From NCBI RefSeq assembly GCF_015709525.1, contig NZ_JADNRA010000034.1:186001-250000 (forward strand): a stretch of DNA of 64,000 nucleotides, in the 5' to 3' direction. The position numbers and the translations under genes were made by a program. The notes under the pieces are model-generated. The model worked only from the letters and a program-made list of their open reading frames with translations, was not told the origin of the DNA and did not search any database. This document shows positions 1-7,787 of this stretch, in pieces (within the stretch, counting starts at the first letter, position 1; every line of letters begins with the position of its first letter). Origin of the DNA: Methylocystis sp. L43 (GTDB lineage: Bacteria; Pseudomonadota; Alphaproteobacteria; Rhizobiales; Beijerinckiaceae).

Positions 1-1065
1 GCCAACCCGCTCGAATTCGCCTTCCTGCAGCACACGCAGCAGCTTCGCCTGGAAGGCGGGAGATATTTCGCCGATTTCGTCGAGCAGCAGCGTGCCGCCA
101 TTGGCCAATTCGAAGCGCCCCGCACGCTGTGCGACGGCGCCCGTGAAAGCGCCGCGTTCATGACCGAACAGCTCCGATTCAAGAACGCTTTCGGGCAGCG
201 CGGCGCAGTTCAGCTTGACGAAGGGCTTGGCGCTGCGGCGCGACAGGTCGTGCACCGCGCGTGCAAAAAGCTCCTTGCCTGTGCCGCTCTCGCCGCGCAG
301 CAGCACGGTCGAATTGGACTTCGCGACGATGGCGATGGTGTCGAGCACTTCCATGATCGCCGGGCTTTCGCCGATGATGCCGGCGACGTCCGGCCGCTCT
401 CCACGAATCTCCTTCGGCAGGCAGGAGACCAGCGCCTTCTCCAGCGTGCTGCATTCGTTCAGCAACCGCTGCCGGTCGGCCGAAAACATGCGGTGCAGCT
501 TCACCGTTTGGCCGATCAGATTGGCGATCATCGTTAATAAACGCAGATCGGCGTCGAAAGCGTAGGAGATCCAATCTTCTGACGTGCGATTGATCGACAA
601 CGTCCCGACGACGCGGCTGTCGCTCTTGATCGCAACGGCGAGGAAGGAGACTTTCGCGCCGACCGCCCGGGTGATCGTCTCCGCGGCCGTCGCGAACAAG
701 GCGTCGCGGGACACGTCCTCGACAATGACAGGCATGGCGGTGGCGACAAGCCGGTCGATCACCTTGGCCGGCAGCGTGTCAATCGGCTTGCTGCCGTCGC
801 GGCTGGTCCAACCCGAAGTCGCGACGATCTCCGGATTGCCATGCTGATCGAGGATCGTGATCATCCCCAATTTCATGTCGAGGAAGGAGCTGAGCACAGC
901 GACGACATTGCCCAGCGTCTGCTCGAGGCGGGCCGGCGCGGTCAGAATTTTTGAGATTTCATAGATGCCGAGTAGCGCCGTATCGGCGGACGGGGGTCTC
1001 GCCCGCGGCGGCTTTGCCGCCATGCCTTCTGTGAGCACAGAGCGTGAAGTGGCTACGTCGTCCAT
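1..1065 (-). CDS. nifA: NifA, nif-specific sigma-54 activator (first copy, C-terminus cut by window edge)
   Basis: The visible 355 residues are the N-terminal GAF domain and about half of the AAA+ domain of a NifA-type enhancer-binding protein, which activates sigma-54 promoters of nitrogen-fixation genes. The N-terminal part contains GIYEISKIL and [10 protein letters not shown], typical of NifA GAF domains. The AAA+ part shows Walker A GESGTGKE, the sigma-54-contacting GAFTGA loop and the DEIGEI Walker B segment, and the frame stays open to base 1. The start is ATG at 1065. The Fis-type HTH and the cysteine cluster would lie left of the window, so oxygen sensing cannot be judged for this copy. 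It is paralogous to the gene at 20053-21795. Two TGT-N10-ACA sites upstream suggest NifA-dependent autoregulation. Confidence 0.93.
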   Translation of the reverse strand, partial: MDDVATSRSVLTEGMAAKPPRARPPSADTALLGIYEISKILTAPARLEQTLGNVVAVLSSFLDMKLGMITILDQHGNPEIVATSGWTSRDGSKPIDTLPAKVIDRLVATAMPVIVEDVSRDALFATAAETITRAVGAKVSFLAVAIKSDSRVVGTLSINRTSEDWISYAFDADLRLLTMIANLIGQTVKLHRMFSADRQRLLNECSTLEKALVSCLPKEIRGERPDVAGIIGESPAIMEVLDTIAIVAKSNSTVLLRGESGTGKELFARAVHDLSRRSAKPFVKLNCAALPESVLESELFGHERGAFTGAVAQRAGRFELANGGTLLLDEIGEISPAFQAKLLRVLQEGEFERVG

Positions 1066-1168
1066 GGCCGCCTTCCTCGAACAGCCGCCGTTAGCACGAA
1101 GCCAAGGTTTCCGTTCGCACATGCGAGGATCGATTCCGATCGTCTCACGCGGTTCATAGTTTGTTTTA

Positions 1169-1184
1169 TGCAAGAACCACGCAA
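1169..1184 (-). promoter_or_regulatory. Weak candidate sigma-54 promoter for nifA (first copy)
   Basis: On the minus strand this reads TTGCGTGGTTCTTGCA. The -12 element TTGCA is perfect and the spacing fits, but the -24 element has TG where GG is expected. It lies about 105 bases before the nifA start and downstream of two NifA-type upstream sites, which is the right order. The mismatch keeps confidence low. Confidence 0.35.
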
Positions 1185-1217
1185 AGCAGCGCCGTGTCGT
1201 CCAAGCGCAGCGTCCAA

Positions 1218-1233
1218 TGTCGGGTTTGCGACA
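1218..1233. promoter_or_regulatory. NifA upstream activator site, proximal
   Basis: TGT-CGGGTTTGCG-ACA matches the NifA binding consensus TGT-N10-ACA exactly. It lies between the TPR gene and nifA, both read leftward, so nifA is the natural target. It is only about 35-50 bases from the weak promoter candidate, closer than usual. Confidence 0.6.
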
Positions 1234-1278
1234 AGGGAAGCGCGGCGACGGCCGAAGCGTGACATTCGCGCGACGTTT

Positions 1279-1294
1279 TGTTGAGGTTGCGACA
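1279..1294. promoter_or_regulatory. NifA upstream activator site, distal
   Basis: TGT-TGAGGTTGCG-ACA is a second exact TGT-N10-ACA match. Its start is 61 bases from that of the proximal site, close to six helical turns, so both could face the same side of the DNA. The chance of two exact matches within 80 bases is small. Confidence 0.6.
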
Positions 1295-1315
1295 TGGCTG
1301 TGTCATGCGCATCGA

Positions 1316-1795
1316 TCACACGCTGCCCTGCGCCAATTCCTCGATCACCTTCCAGCCGACGCTGCCCTGCGGATCGGCGCGGGAGAGGATATCGAGATAT
1401 TCCTTCGCGGTCTCGTTGTGACCGCGCTTCAATTCGATGAAGCTCAGCGCCTTCAGCGTATAGAGGGCGAAGCGCGCCGGCCCGTCATGCGCCCCTCCCG
1501 TCGCCGGCCAAGCGGTAGGATCGCTCGGCCAACCCGCCTGACGCGTGGCCTCCCTCATGCCTTGCGCGGCGACGTCAGCGGCGTAGTCGAGACTGCCCAT
1601 ATAGGTGTGGATTTTGTAGAGACAGTAATAGGGCGCCAGCTCCTGCGGCGTCAGCGCCAAGGCCTGCTTGAACAGGCTGTCGGCCTTCTCGCGGTCGGTC
1701 CGATAGGCGACGACGCCCTGCTGCAGGAGTTCGTTGGTCTTTGGGTCGAGTTCGCCGAAGTTCACGACGTCAGCGTCGGCGCGCGGAGTGTTCAT
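1316..1795 (-). CDS. Tetratricopeptide-repeat protein next to nifA
   Basis: A soluble protein of 159 residues with TPR-like helical repeats: ELLQQGVVAYRTDREKADSLFKQAL is followed by a second helix pair around YKIHTYMGSLDYAADVAAQG, and a third repeat covers ALSFIELKRGHNETAKEYLDIL. No catalytic motif is visible, so a scaffold or protein-protein role is likely. It is read in the same direction as nifA and lies upstream of it. The start is uncertain: ATG at 1795 begins the conserved-looking part, but the frame is open to ATG codons at 1837 and 1948 and none has a clear ribosome binding site. A link to nitrogen fixation is inferred only from position. Confidence 0.7.
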   Translation of the reverse strand: MNTPRADADVVNFGELDPKTNELLQQGVVAYRTDREKADSLFKQALALTPQELAPYYCLYKIHTYMGSLDYAADVAAQGMREATRQAGWPSDPTAWPATGGAHDGPARFALYTLKALSFIELKRGHNETAKEYLDILSRADPQGSVGWKVIEELAQGSV

Positions 1796-2002
1796 GGCCG
1801 GCTCAAAGCAATCGCTGAGCCACACAGCAAGAGACATCGTAGTCGGCGATTCGCAAAACGCCTCGCGCGATTTTCGCGCTATCGATGACGTTCGACGTGA
1901 CGGCGTCGCATGGCGCTTTTCTGATCTCCTAAGCGCCTCTTGCCTCATTCAAAAGCATTTTCGGCTCCTCTTCGTACAAAACGAAGGTCCAGGACGCACA
2001 AA

Positions 2003-2018
2003 TGGCACGCAGTTTGCG
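2003..2018 (+). promoter_or_regulatory. Sigma-54 promoter (-24/-12)
   Basis: TGGCACGCAGTTTGCG matches TGGCACG-N4-TTGC at every fixed position. It lies 83 bases before the ATG at 2101 and rules out translation from the in-frame ATG at 2002, which is inside the promoter. No TGT-N10-ACA site was found in the 150 bases upstream, so the activator is not shown. Confidence 0.75.
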
Positions 2019-2100
2019 TGCACGCCGGGCACGCGAGAGCCGACCAACGCCAAGGCGCGCGATCGCGGACAAAACCAAGCAAATGAAAAAAGGGCCAGGA

Positions 2101-2403
2101 ATGATACGCGAATTCCGCTACAAGGGGGAAACCTTCCGGGTGAACGCGCACGGCTCTCCGGGCCACGAGGAAGTGTTTATCATCCATTTGGTCGACGACG
2201 AGGAGATGGGTGAAATCTCCATCGACCGCATGACCGAGGAAAACGACAGAGACGCGCCGATCGACGCGATTTGCATCATGCTTTGCGACAAGCTGATCGC
2301 CGAACAGGACATCGCCTGCGCCGAACCCGACGGGGCTTTCGTCTGGGTGGAAGGCAAGCGCATCCGCGACGTGCTCCCGAGCAACGAAGCCGCCTCACAT
2401 TAA
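2101..2403 (+). CDS. Small acidic protein of unknown function under a sigma-54 promoter
   Basis: A 100-residue soluble acidic protein beginning MIREFRYKGETFRV, with a run of acidic residues at VDDEEMGEIS and MTEENDRDAP. It contains two cysteines in the CIMLC segment and one in IACAEP, but no recognised metal motif. I do not recognise the family. The ATG at 2101 is chosen because the near-perfect -24/-12 promoter at 2003-2018 places transcription start near 2030; AGGA lies just before the start. Position near nifA and the promoter type suggest co-expression with nitrogen fixation, which is inference. Confidence 0.75.
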   Translation: MIREFRYKGETFRVNAHGSPGHEEVFIIHLVDDEEMGEISIDRMTEENDRDAPIDAICIMLCDKLIAEQDIACAEPDGAFVWVEGKRIRDVLPSNEAASH

Positions 2404-2610
2404 CCCCCCGCGCGGCGCCAGCGAACCATCAAGGCGGACCCAAGCGCCGCGCGCGACTCTCCTTCCCCGGAAACGCCTCTTCCCAGCCGCCCCTCTGCGC
2501 TTTGCGCCCGACGAAATTCCCCGCCTGCTGCGCATCGGCGAAATCCGCCAGAAGCGCATGGCGCTTGACGTCCGGCAGCCGTATGTAATCCGCGCACGGA
2601 GGACGGCTCC
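2404..2610. other. Intergenic spacer before the YyaL-type gene
   Basis: About 200 bases without a supported gene. The short frames here on both strands show no conserved features. I see no -24/-12 element and no strong terminator. Confidence 0.4.
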
Positions 2611-4638
2611 ATGAGCGTCGAGCGCAATCGGCTCGGTCAAGAGACCAGCCCCTATTTGTTACAGCACCAGCATAATCCGGTGCACTGGCAGGCTTGGAGC
2701 GCGGAAACGCTCGCGCTCGCCAAGCAGGCGGGCAAACCGATCTTGCTCTCGTCTGGCTACGCCGCCTGTCACTGGTGCCATGTGATGGCCCATGAATCGT
2801 TCGAGGACTCCGAAATCGCGGCGTTGATGAACGAATCTTTCATCAATGTGAAGGTGGATCGCGAAGAGCGGCCGGACGTCGACTATGTGTATCAGCAAGC
2901 CCTGATGATGATGGGTCAGCGCGGCGGTTGGCCCTTGACGATGTTTCTGACGCCGGAGGGCAAGCCCTTCTGGGGCGGAACATATTTCCCGCCCATTGCG
3001 CAGGGCGGAAGACCCGGATTCGCCGAGGTTTTAAAAACCATCGCGGAGCTGTGGCGCACCCGCGCCAATGCCATCGAACACAATGTCGCCGAGCTCAGCA
3101 CAGGACTGGCCAGCCTGTCCGAAACGACTCCCGGAGAGCCGGTCTCGCCCGACCTCGTCGAGAACATTTGCGCGCAGTTGGAGCAACGGCTCGATCACGT
3201 CAACGGCGGCTTCGGGGCGGCGCCAAAATTCCCGCAGACGACCAGCCTCGACTTTCTCTGGAGGGCCTGGAAGCGCTCGGGCCGCGACTCATTGCGGCAA
3301 GCCGTCGTTTTGACCCTCGACCATATTTCGCAGGGCGGCGTCTACGACCATTTGGGCGGCGGCTTCGCCCGCTACTCGACCGACAATCGGTGGCTCGTGC
3401 CGCATTTTGAAAAGATGCTCTACGACAACGCGCAGCTCATCGAACTGCTGACGGAGGTCTGGCAAGACGAACGTCGCGAACTTTATCGCCTGCGCGTGAC
3501 AGAGACCATCGAGTGGATGACGCGCCAGATGCGCGCGCCAGGCGGCGGGTTCGCCAGCAGTCTCGACGCCGACAGCGAAGGCGAAGAAGGCAAGTTCTAC
3601 AGTTGGAGCGAAGCAGAAGTACGGGAAGCGCTGGGCGCGCGCGCGCCGTTCTTCGAACGCGCCTATGGCGTCAGCCATGAAGGAAACTGGGAACACGGCA
3701 AGTCAGTCCTCAACCGCCTCGGATCAATCGAGCTTCTGGACGAGGAGGCCGAGGCGGCGCTGGCGCGAGACCGCGCCGCCTTGTTCTTGGTGCGCGAGCG
3801 ACGCGTGAGGCCGGGATGCGACGATAAGGTCCTGGCGGACTGGAATGGATTGACCATCGCCGCCATCGCGAAGGCGGCTTGCGTGTTTGAACGTGGGGAC
3901 TGGCTCGATATCGCCATCGAAGCCTTCGATTTCGTCAAGAGCGCGATGACGACGGACGATGGTCGTCTGCTCCATTCCTGGCGATGCGGACGCGCCCGTC
4001 ATATGGCCGTCCTCGACGACTACGCCGCGATGTGCCGAGCGGCGCTGGCGCTCTATGAAGCGACCCACACGCCGTCCTATCTCGAAGGCGCGCGACGCTG
4101 GGTCGAACATGTGGAGCATCATTATCGCGATCGAAATGGCGGTTATTTTTATGCCGCCGACGACGCTGATACGCTGATCGCGCGCGTCAAAATCGCCGAG
4201 GACTCCGCCCTTCCCTCCGGCAATGGCATGATGCTGCAGGTGCTGGCGCAGCTCTATTATTTGACCGGCGAGAGCGTCTACCGCGAACGCGCCGAGGCGA
4301 TCGCGAAGGACTTTGCCGGGGCAATTCGCGAGCGCGTTCTTGGTTTTTCGTCTTTGTTGAACGGCATGGAAATGCTGCGAGAGGCGTTGCAGATCGTCGT
4401 GATTGGCGAAACTGACGCCGCGGATACGGCGGCGCTGAAGCGCGTGATCTACGGCGTCAGCCGACCCGGTCGGGTTTTGAATGTCATCGCACCCGGGGCC
4501 GCGCTGCCTCGCGCGCATCCGGCTTTCGGCAAAACTTTGCTGGGCGATCGCGCCACGGCCTATGTCTGCCGGGGAATGGTCTGCTCGCTGCCGATCGTCG
4601 AGCCCGACGCGCTCGCGGCGGCTCTGCGCGAGATGTGA
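2611..4638 (+). CDS. YyaL/DUF255 thioredoxin-domain protein
   Basis: A 675-residue member of the YyaL/SSP411 family. An N-terminal thioredoxin-like domain (about residues 10-150) begins with the signature [14 protein letters not shown] and carries the CHWC redox pair in [13 protein letters not shown]. It is followed by an alpha/alpha-barrel similar to glycoside hydrolases, with blocks such as [17 protein letters not shown] and [12 protein letters not shown]. The length is normal for the family. Biochemical function is poorly known. It stands alone, convergent with the methyltransferase gene that follows. The ATG at 2611 is adopted; SPYLLQH begins at about residue 13, as in relatives. Confidence 0.92.
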   Translation: MSVERNRLGQETSPYLLQHQHNPVHWQAWSAETLALAKQAGKPILLSSGYAACHWCHVMAHESFEDSEIAALMNESFINVKVDREERPDVDYVYQQALMMMGQRGGWPLTMFLTPEGKPFWGGTYFPPIAQGGRPGFAEVLKTIAELWRTRANAIEHNVAELSTGLASLSETTPGEPVSPDLVENICAQLEQRLDHVNGGFGAAPKFPQTTSLDFLWRAWKRSGRDSLRQAVVLTLDHISQGGVYDHLGGGFARYSTDNRWLVPHFEKMLYDNAQLIELLTEVWQDERRELYRLRVTETIEWMTRQMRAPGGGFASSLDADSEGEEGKFYSWSEAEVREALGARAPFFERAYGVSHEGNWEHGKSVLNRLGSIELLDEEAEAALARDRAALFLVRERRVRPGCDDKVLADWNGLTIAAIAKAACVFERGDWLDIAIEAFDFVKSAMTTDDGRLLHSWRCGRARHMAVLDDYAAMCRAALALYEATHTPSYLEGARRWVEHVEHHYRDRNGGYFYAADDADTLIARVKIAEDSALPSGNGMMLQVLAQLYYLTGESVYRERAEAIAKDFAGAIRERVLGFSSLLNGMEMLREALQIVVIGETDAADTAALKRVIYGVSRPGRVLNVIAPGAALPRAHPAFGKTLLGDRATAYVCRGMVCSLPIVEPDALAAALREM

Positions 4639-4663
4639 CGCAGTTCTCGCATCCCGGCGCCGC

Positions 4664-5290
4664 CTATTCGCGCCGCCATACGCTCGCCAGCCAGGGCTGT
4701 TCGCCCGGCGGCGCGCCGCTGGGCCTGTAATAGTGCTCGACCTCGACGAAGCCCGCCGCCGACCCGAAAGCGCGCCAGCTTTCGGGGGCGTGAAACACGC
4801 CATAGCGTCCATTGCTCCATCCTTCCTGATCCGCGCCATGCGGAATGGAGCTGAACAGGATGCCCCCGGGCTTCAGAGCGGCGTGGAGCGCGCGCAGGAC
4901 GCGTGGCAATTCGCTGCGCGGGACATGAAACAGCGACGCATTGGCGAAGACTCCGTCAAAGCGGCCTTCCGGCAGATCGAGCGCGAGAAAGTCCTGAAGC
5001 CACACCTCGCATCCGCTGTGAATGCGCGCCATTTCGACGAAGCGCGGCGCTCCATCAAGTCCGATCGCGACATGGCCGAGTTCGGCGAGCGCCTTCAAAT
5101 CGCGTCCTGGCCCGCAACCGAAATCGAGCAAGGTGAAAGGAGGCTCGCCGCGAATGTGGCTCAGCATCGCCGCGATATTTTGTGTGACGTCGTGGCTGCG
5201 CGTTCCCTCCCAGAACGCCTCGGCGCGCTGATCGTAATGTCGCAGCGTGCCGCCCGTGACCGCTTTCAAATCTTCCGAGATTGGAGCCAT
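4664..5290 (-). CDS. Class I SAM-dependent methyltransferase
   Basis: A 208-residue methyltransferase with motif I LLDFGCGPGRDLKAL, an acidic motif II in AIGLDGAP, the post-I region QDFLALDLP and a motif III-like segment LKPGGILFSSI. It resembles small Methyltransf_11/25 proteins whose substrates cannot be told from sequence. ATG at 5290 gives MAPISEDLKAV and removes a low-complexity extension that the longer frame would add. It is convergent with the upstream gene and divergent from the phosphatase-like gene at 5514. Confidence 0.85.
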   Translation of the reverse strand: MAPISEDLKAVTGGTLRHYDQRAEAFWEGTRSHDVTQNIAAMLSHIRGEPPFTLLDFGCGPGRDLKALAELGHVAIGLDGAPRFVEMARIHSGCEVWLQDFLALDLPEGRFDGVFANASLFHVPRSELPRVLRALHAALKPGGILFSSIPHGADQEGWSNGRYGVFHAPESWRAFGSAAGFVEVEHYYRPSGAPPGEQPWLASVWRRE

Positions 5291-5414
5291 TGTGGGGCCT
5301 CCGTACAATTGTATCGCCGACGCCGCGAACGCGTCGCGCTGCCCCGCTGGGTTCGCACTTCGTCGATGTGGCGCAGGGAGCGACACGTTCGCCCTGGCGC
5401 CTCACGCGGGGATA

Positions 5415-5430
5415 CGGCACATATGATGCT
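5415..5430 (+). promoter_or_regulatory. Candidate sigma-54 promoter
   Basis: CGGCACATATGATGCT keeps the essential GG and GC pairs ten bases apart and most of GGCAC and TGCT; it departs from consensus at three positions. It lies 84 bases before the ATG of the MtnC-like gene. A TGT-N11-ACA sequence at 5291-5307 is one base longer than the NifA consensus and is not counted as a site. Confidence 0.45.
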
Positions 5431-5513
5431 TGCCGCGCCGAAACCTTGGGAACGGCTGAAGCGCAGGCGGCCGGCGCCGCGACTGCGACAATTCTACACC
5501 AAACGGATCCGCG

Positions 5514-6200
5514 ATGAGTGAACCGGTGCGCGCCGTCCTGATCGAGCTCGAAGGCGCCGCGGTTCCGACAGCTTTCGTGACCGGGACCCTCACGCCACTC
5601 GCGCAGGCGCGGCTTGGCGCCTTCATCGCGGAACATGCCTCGGACCCCGACGTGGAAGACGCCTTGGAGGAAACGGGGCGCCTCCTTGGCGGATTCGACT
5701 TGACGCTCGAGGAAGCCGAAGCGCTGTTGCTGCGCTGGATGAAGCAGAACCGCAAGGCGACCCCGCTGAAGACGATCCAGGGCCTGATCTGGTGCGAGAG
5801 TTTTGAGGCGGGCGCGATCAAAGGCGAGCTTTATCCCGACGTCGCAGCATCGCTGAGATCATGGGCGGCATCGGGCCGTCGCCTGTTTGTTTACTCGTCC
5901 AATTCGAGATTGGCGCAGCAACTCCTGCTGAGCCACAGCGCCTCGGGCGACCTCACAAGCCTGTTCGAGGAGTTCTTCGACACATCCATCGGTCAGAAAG
6001 TCGAACCCGCCTCCTACCGCGCGATCTGTAAGCGTCTCGATTTGCCTTCAGGATCGGTGCTCGCACTGTCGGGCGATGGGGACGAATTGGACGCCGCCCA
6101 GTCTGCAGGCCTTGCGACGACGCTCATCGCGCGAGAGGGCCTTGCGGAGAGTCGCCATGCGGTTTGCCCTGATTTTGCATCGCTGAATTTGGGATCGTGA
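5514..6200 (+). CDS. MtnC-like HAD protein (enolase-phosphatase E1 family) with altered catalytic residues
   Basis: A 228-residue protein aligned end to end with acireductone synthase MtnC of methionine salvage: LKTIQGLIWCESFEAG, VYSSNSRLAQQLLLSH, FEEFFDTSIGQKVEPASY and ELDAAQSAGL are family blocks. The nucleophile motif, normally D-x-E-G-T, reads ELEGA, so the phosphorylated aspartate is glutamate. In motif IV, normally SDxxxELDAA, the sequence is SGDGDELDAA, so that aspartate is glycine. Normal phosphatase chemistry is therefore unlikely. The frame is intact, which argues for a kept non-catalytic or altered role. It shares a strand and a 63-base gap with the ferredoxin gene downstream and has a candidate sigma-54 promoter. 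Confidence 0.85.
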   Translation: MSEPVRAVLIELEGAAVPTAFVTGTLTPLAQARLGAFIAEHASDPDVEDALEETGRLLGGFDLTLEEAEALLLRWMKQNRKATPLKTIQGLIWCESFEAGAIKGELYPDVAASLRSWAASGRRLFVYSSNSRLAQQLLLSHSASGDLTSLFEEFFDTSIGQKVEPASYRAICKRLDLPSGSVLALSGDGDELDAAQSAGLATTLIAREGLAESRHAVCPDFASLNLGS

Positions 6201-6263
6201 CGCGCTCCGCGCTCCCTCCGAAAAGGAAAAATATCGCTGACGACTTCGGGCGGATGGAGAAAG

Positions 6264-6593
6264 ATGGCCACGTTCACTCTTGAAACCAGAGACGGCGCCA
6301 GACAGGAAATCACCGGCAAGAATGGCGTCTCGCTGATGAAATTGATCCGGCGCGCCGGCGTCGAAGAGCTGGTCGCGCAATGCGGCGGCAGTTGCGCCTG
6401 CGCGACCTGCCACGTCTATCTCACCCTGCCCCAGGGGATTGAAATGGCCGTCTCTGGACCCGGAGAAAACCGGATGCTTGCGACAGCCAGCCATCGCAAA
6501 TTCAATTCGCGTCTCGCCTGTCAAATCAGGTTCGATGACACGTTTGACGGAATGGCGATCCGCATCGCCCCGGAGGATGCGACGAGCTTTTGA
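6264..6593 (+). CDS. 2Fe-2S ferredoxin
   Basis: A 109-residue adrenodoxin/FdVI-type ferredoxin. Cluster ligands are visible as C-x5-C-x2-C in QCGGSCACATCHVY and a fourth cysteine in RLACQIRF, the normal spacing for this class. MLATASHR precedes the last ligand, as in relatives. It would act as a small soluble electron carrier. The gene is 63 bases downstream of the MtnC-like gene and probably co-transcribed. With nifA nearby, a role in electron supply to nitrogenase or cofactor assembly is plausible but inferred. Confidence 0.92.
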   Translation: MATFTLETRDGARQEITGKNGVSLMKLIRRAGVEELVAQCGGSCACATCHVYLTLPQGIEMAVSGPGENRMLATASHRKFNSRLACQIRFDDTFDGMAIRIAPEDATSF

Positions 6594-6645
6594 TTCGCCC
6601 ACGCGGTTTCGAACGTGCAGCGAACGTTCCCGCGGAAAGGCTATA

Positions 6646-6661
6646 TGGTCTGGAACTTGCT
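6646..6661 (+). promoter_or_regulatory. Candidate sigma-54 promoter
   Basis: TGGTCTGGAACTTGCT has the GG and GC pairs at the correct distance and a perfect TTGCT -12 element; three bases of the -24 block differ from TGGCACG. It lies 43 bases before the ATG at 6704. Confidence 0.5.
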
Positions 6662-6703
6662 CAACGGCCATGCACGCAGCGCCAAGATGCAGGGTGAGCA
6701 TCC

Positions 6704-6958
6704 ATGCCGATGAAGGAAGAAAGCGTTCTGCCCGGGAAGTGCTATCGAACGAAGGGCGGCGAAATCAACTCGGAAAAATACACGGTGATCAGCATCACCC
6801 GTGGGATCGTCACTTATCAAAGCTGGACGTCCGACCCCAATCGCCTGTCTCTGCGCACGAACACCGGCCTGAAGGCCTTCGCCGAAGTGCTGTTCAAGGA
6901 AATCCCCTGCCCGAACAGAGATCCAGGCCAAAAGATCGAATATTTCGATCCCTCGTAG
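6704..6958 (+). CDS. Small conserved-looking protein of unknown function
   Basis: An 84-residue soluble protein starting MPMKEESVLPGKCYRT. It has predicted beta-rich segments (KYTVISITRGIVTYQSW) and two cysteines, one in GKCYRT and one in EIPCPN. No family is recognised. It is preceded by a candidate -24/-12 promoter and follows the ferredoxin gene, with the convergent cupin-like gene just beyond. A second in-frame ATG two codons in could be the true start. Confidence 0.65.
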   Translation: MPMKEESVLPGKCYRTKGGEINSEKYTVISITRGIVTYQSWTSDPNRLSLRTNTGLKAFAEVLFKEIPCPNRDPGQKIEYFDPS

Positions 6959-6989
6959 GGATACATTCTCTCCTACGAGCTCAGTCTCC

Positions 6990-7718
6990 TTAATCCCGGA
7001 TCTCGTTTTGAATTGAAAAAATATCGTAGGGAGGATCATTGTCCGAATTGGCGTAGCCCAATGGCGGCGCGTCGACGCTTCCGCCTGATGCGCCCGATCG
7101 GCGACTGATCGCGCCGATGTCGCCGCCATAAACATGGATGATGATGGAGGTGCGATCATCCAGCGCGTTGCGAAGCTCCAAGACCTCGCCGCTCGCGGAC
7201 GAGCGGGCCTCCACCATGTTCGCTTGCAATAGACGGGACACGCCGGCCTGCGCGCTGTTCGTCGGAGAACCATCGAGTTGCTGGCGGTTGATTGCGCCGT
7301 GCAACACCCCCGCGATCTCCCAAACCGAAGGCTGGGAGATTGTCATGCAGGCCCCGCCCGACAAAATGGTGCTCACGACGGAAAAGCGGTCCAGCACGTC
7401 GTGGTAAATCTGGAATTGCTGGCCTCCGGCGGGATTTGGGACGGCGAAGACCGTTGGCAGCCAATCGTCCGTCGTGAAGAGCCGGGCCATGAGATCGCGG
7501 CCGATCAGCAAAATCTCCCGCTCGCTTTCGGCGAGTTCGACCATGGACTGAATGTCCCAGATGAATCGCCGCAGCGGGGGAGGAACAGGGTCTCGCCCGA
7601 CGACTCGTAAATTTGGATCAACCGCATTTTTCTCGATCATGATGTCGAACGGTCCGCCAGGATTTGAGGGAATGCGCGCGCTCGAGCAAAGCGCTTCGCT
7701 GAGGCCACGCCGAGACAC
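6990..7718 (-). CDS. Cysteine-dioxygenase-like cupin without its metal ligands
   Basis: A 242-residue protein resembling the COG5553 double-stranded beta-helix family: DDWLP, QIYHDVLDRFSVVS, VWEIAGVLHG and IIIHVYGGDIGAISRR match family blocks in order. Active members bind iron with an HxH pair before the VWG block and a third histidine before NAxDDR. Here the first site reads ISQPSVWE and the second GEVLELRNALDDR, so all three ligands appear to be missing. Oxygenase activity is therefore unlikely. It is the last gene of a minus-strand unit after the aminotransferase-like gene. A shorter start at ATG 7640 is possible because the first 26 residues look non-conserved. Confidence 0.75.
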   Translation of the reverse strand: MSRRGLSEALCSSARIPSNPGGPFDIMIEKNAVDPNLRVVGRDPVPPPLRRFIWDIQSMVELAESEREILLIGRDLMARLFTTDDWLPTVFAVPNPAGGQQFQIYHDVLDRFSVVSTILSGGACMTISQPSVWEIAGVLHGAINRQQLDGSPTNSAQAGVSRLLQANMVEARSSASGEVLELRNALDDRTSIIIHVYGGDIGAISRRSGASGGSVDAPPLGYANSDNDPPYDIFSIQNEIRD

Positions 7719-7787
7719 GCCGACTGTGTTCTCGCGGATTTAGCGGCGTGTGCGCCTCAGTGAGGCGGAGGCAAACGACTCGCGCGC

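Noticed and set aside
1999-2100. Start of the small acidic gene at ATG 2002
   Set aside because: That ATG lies inside a near-perfect -24/-12 promoter; translation from 2101 fits better.
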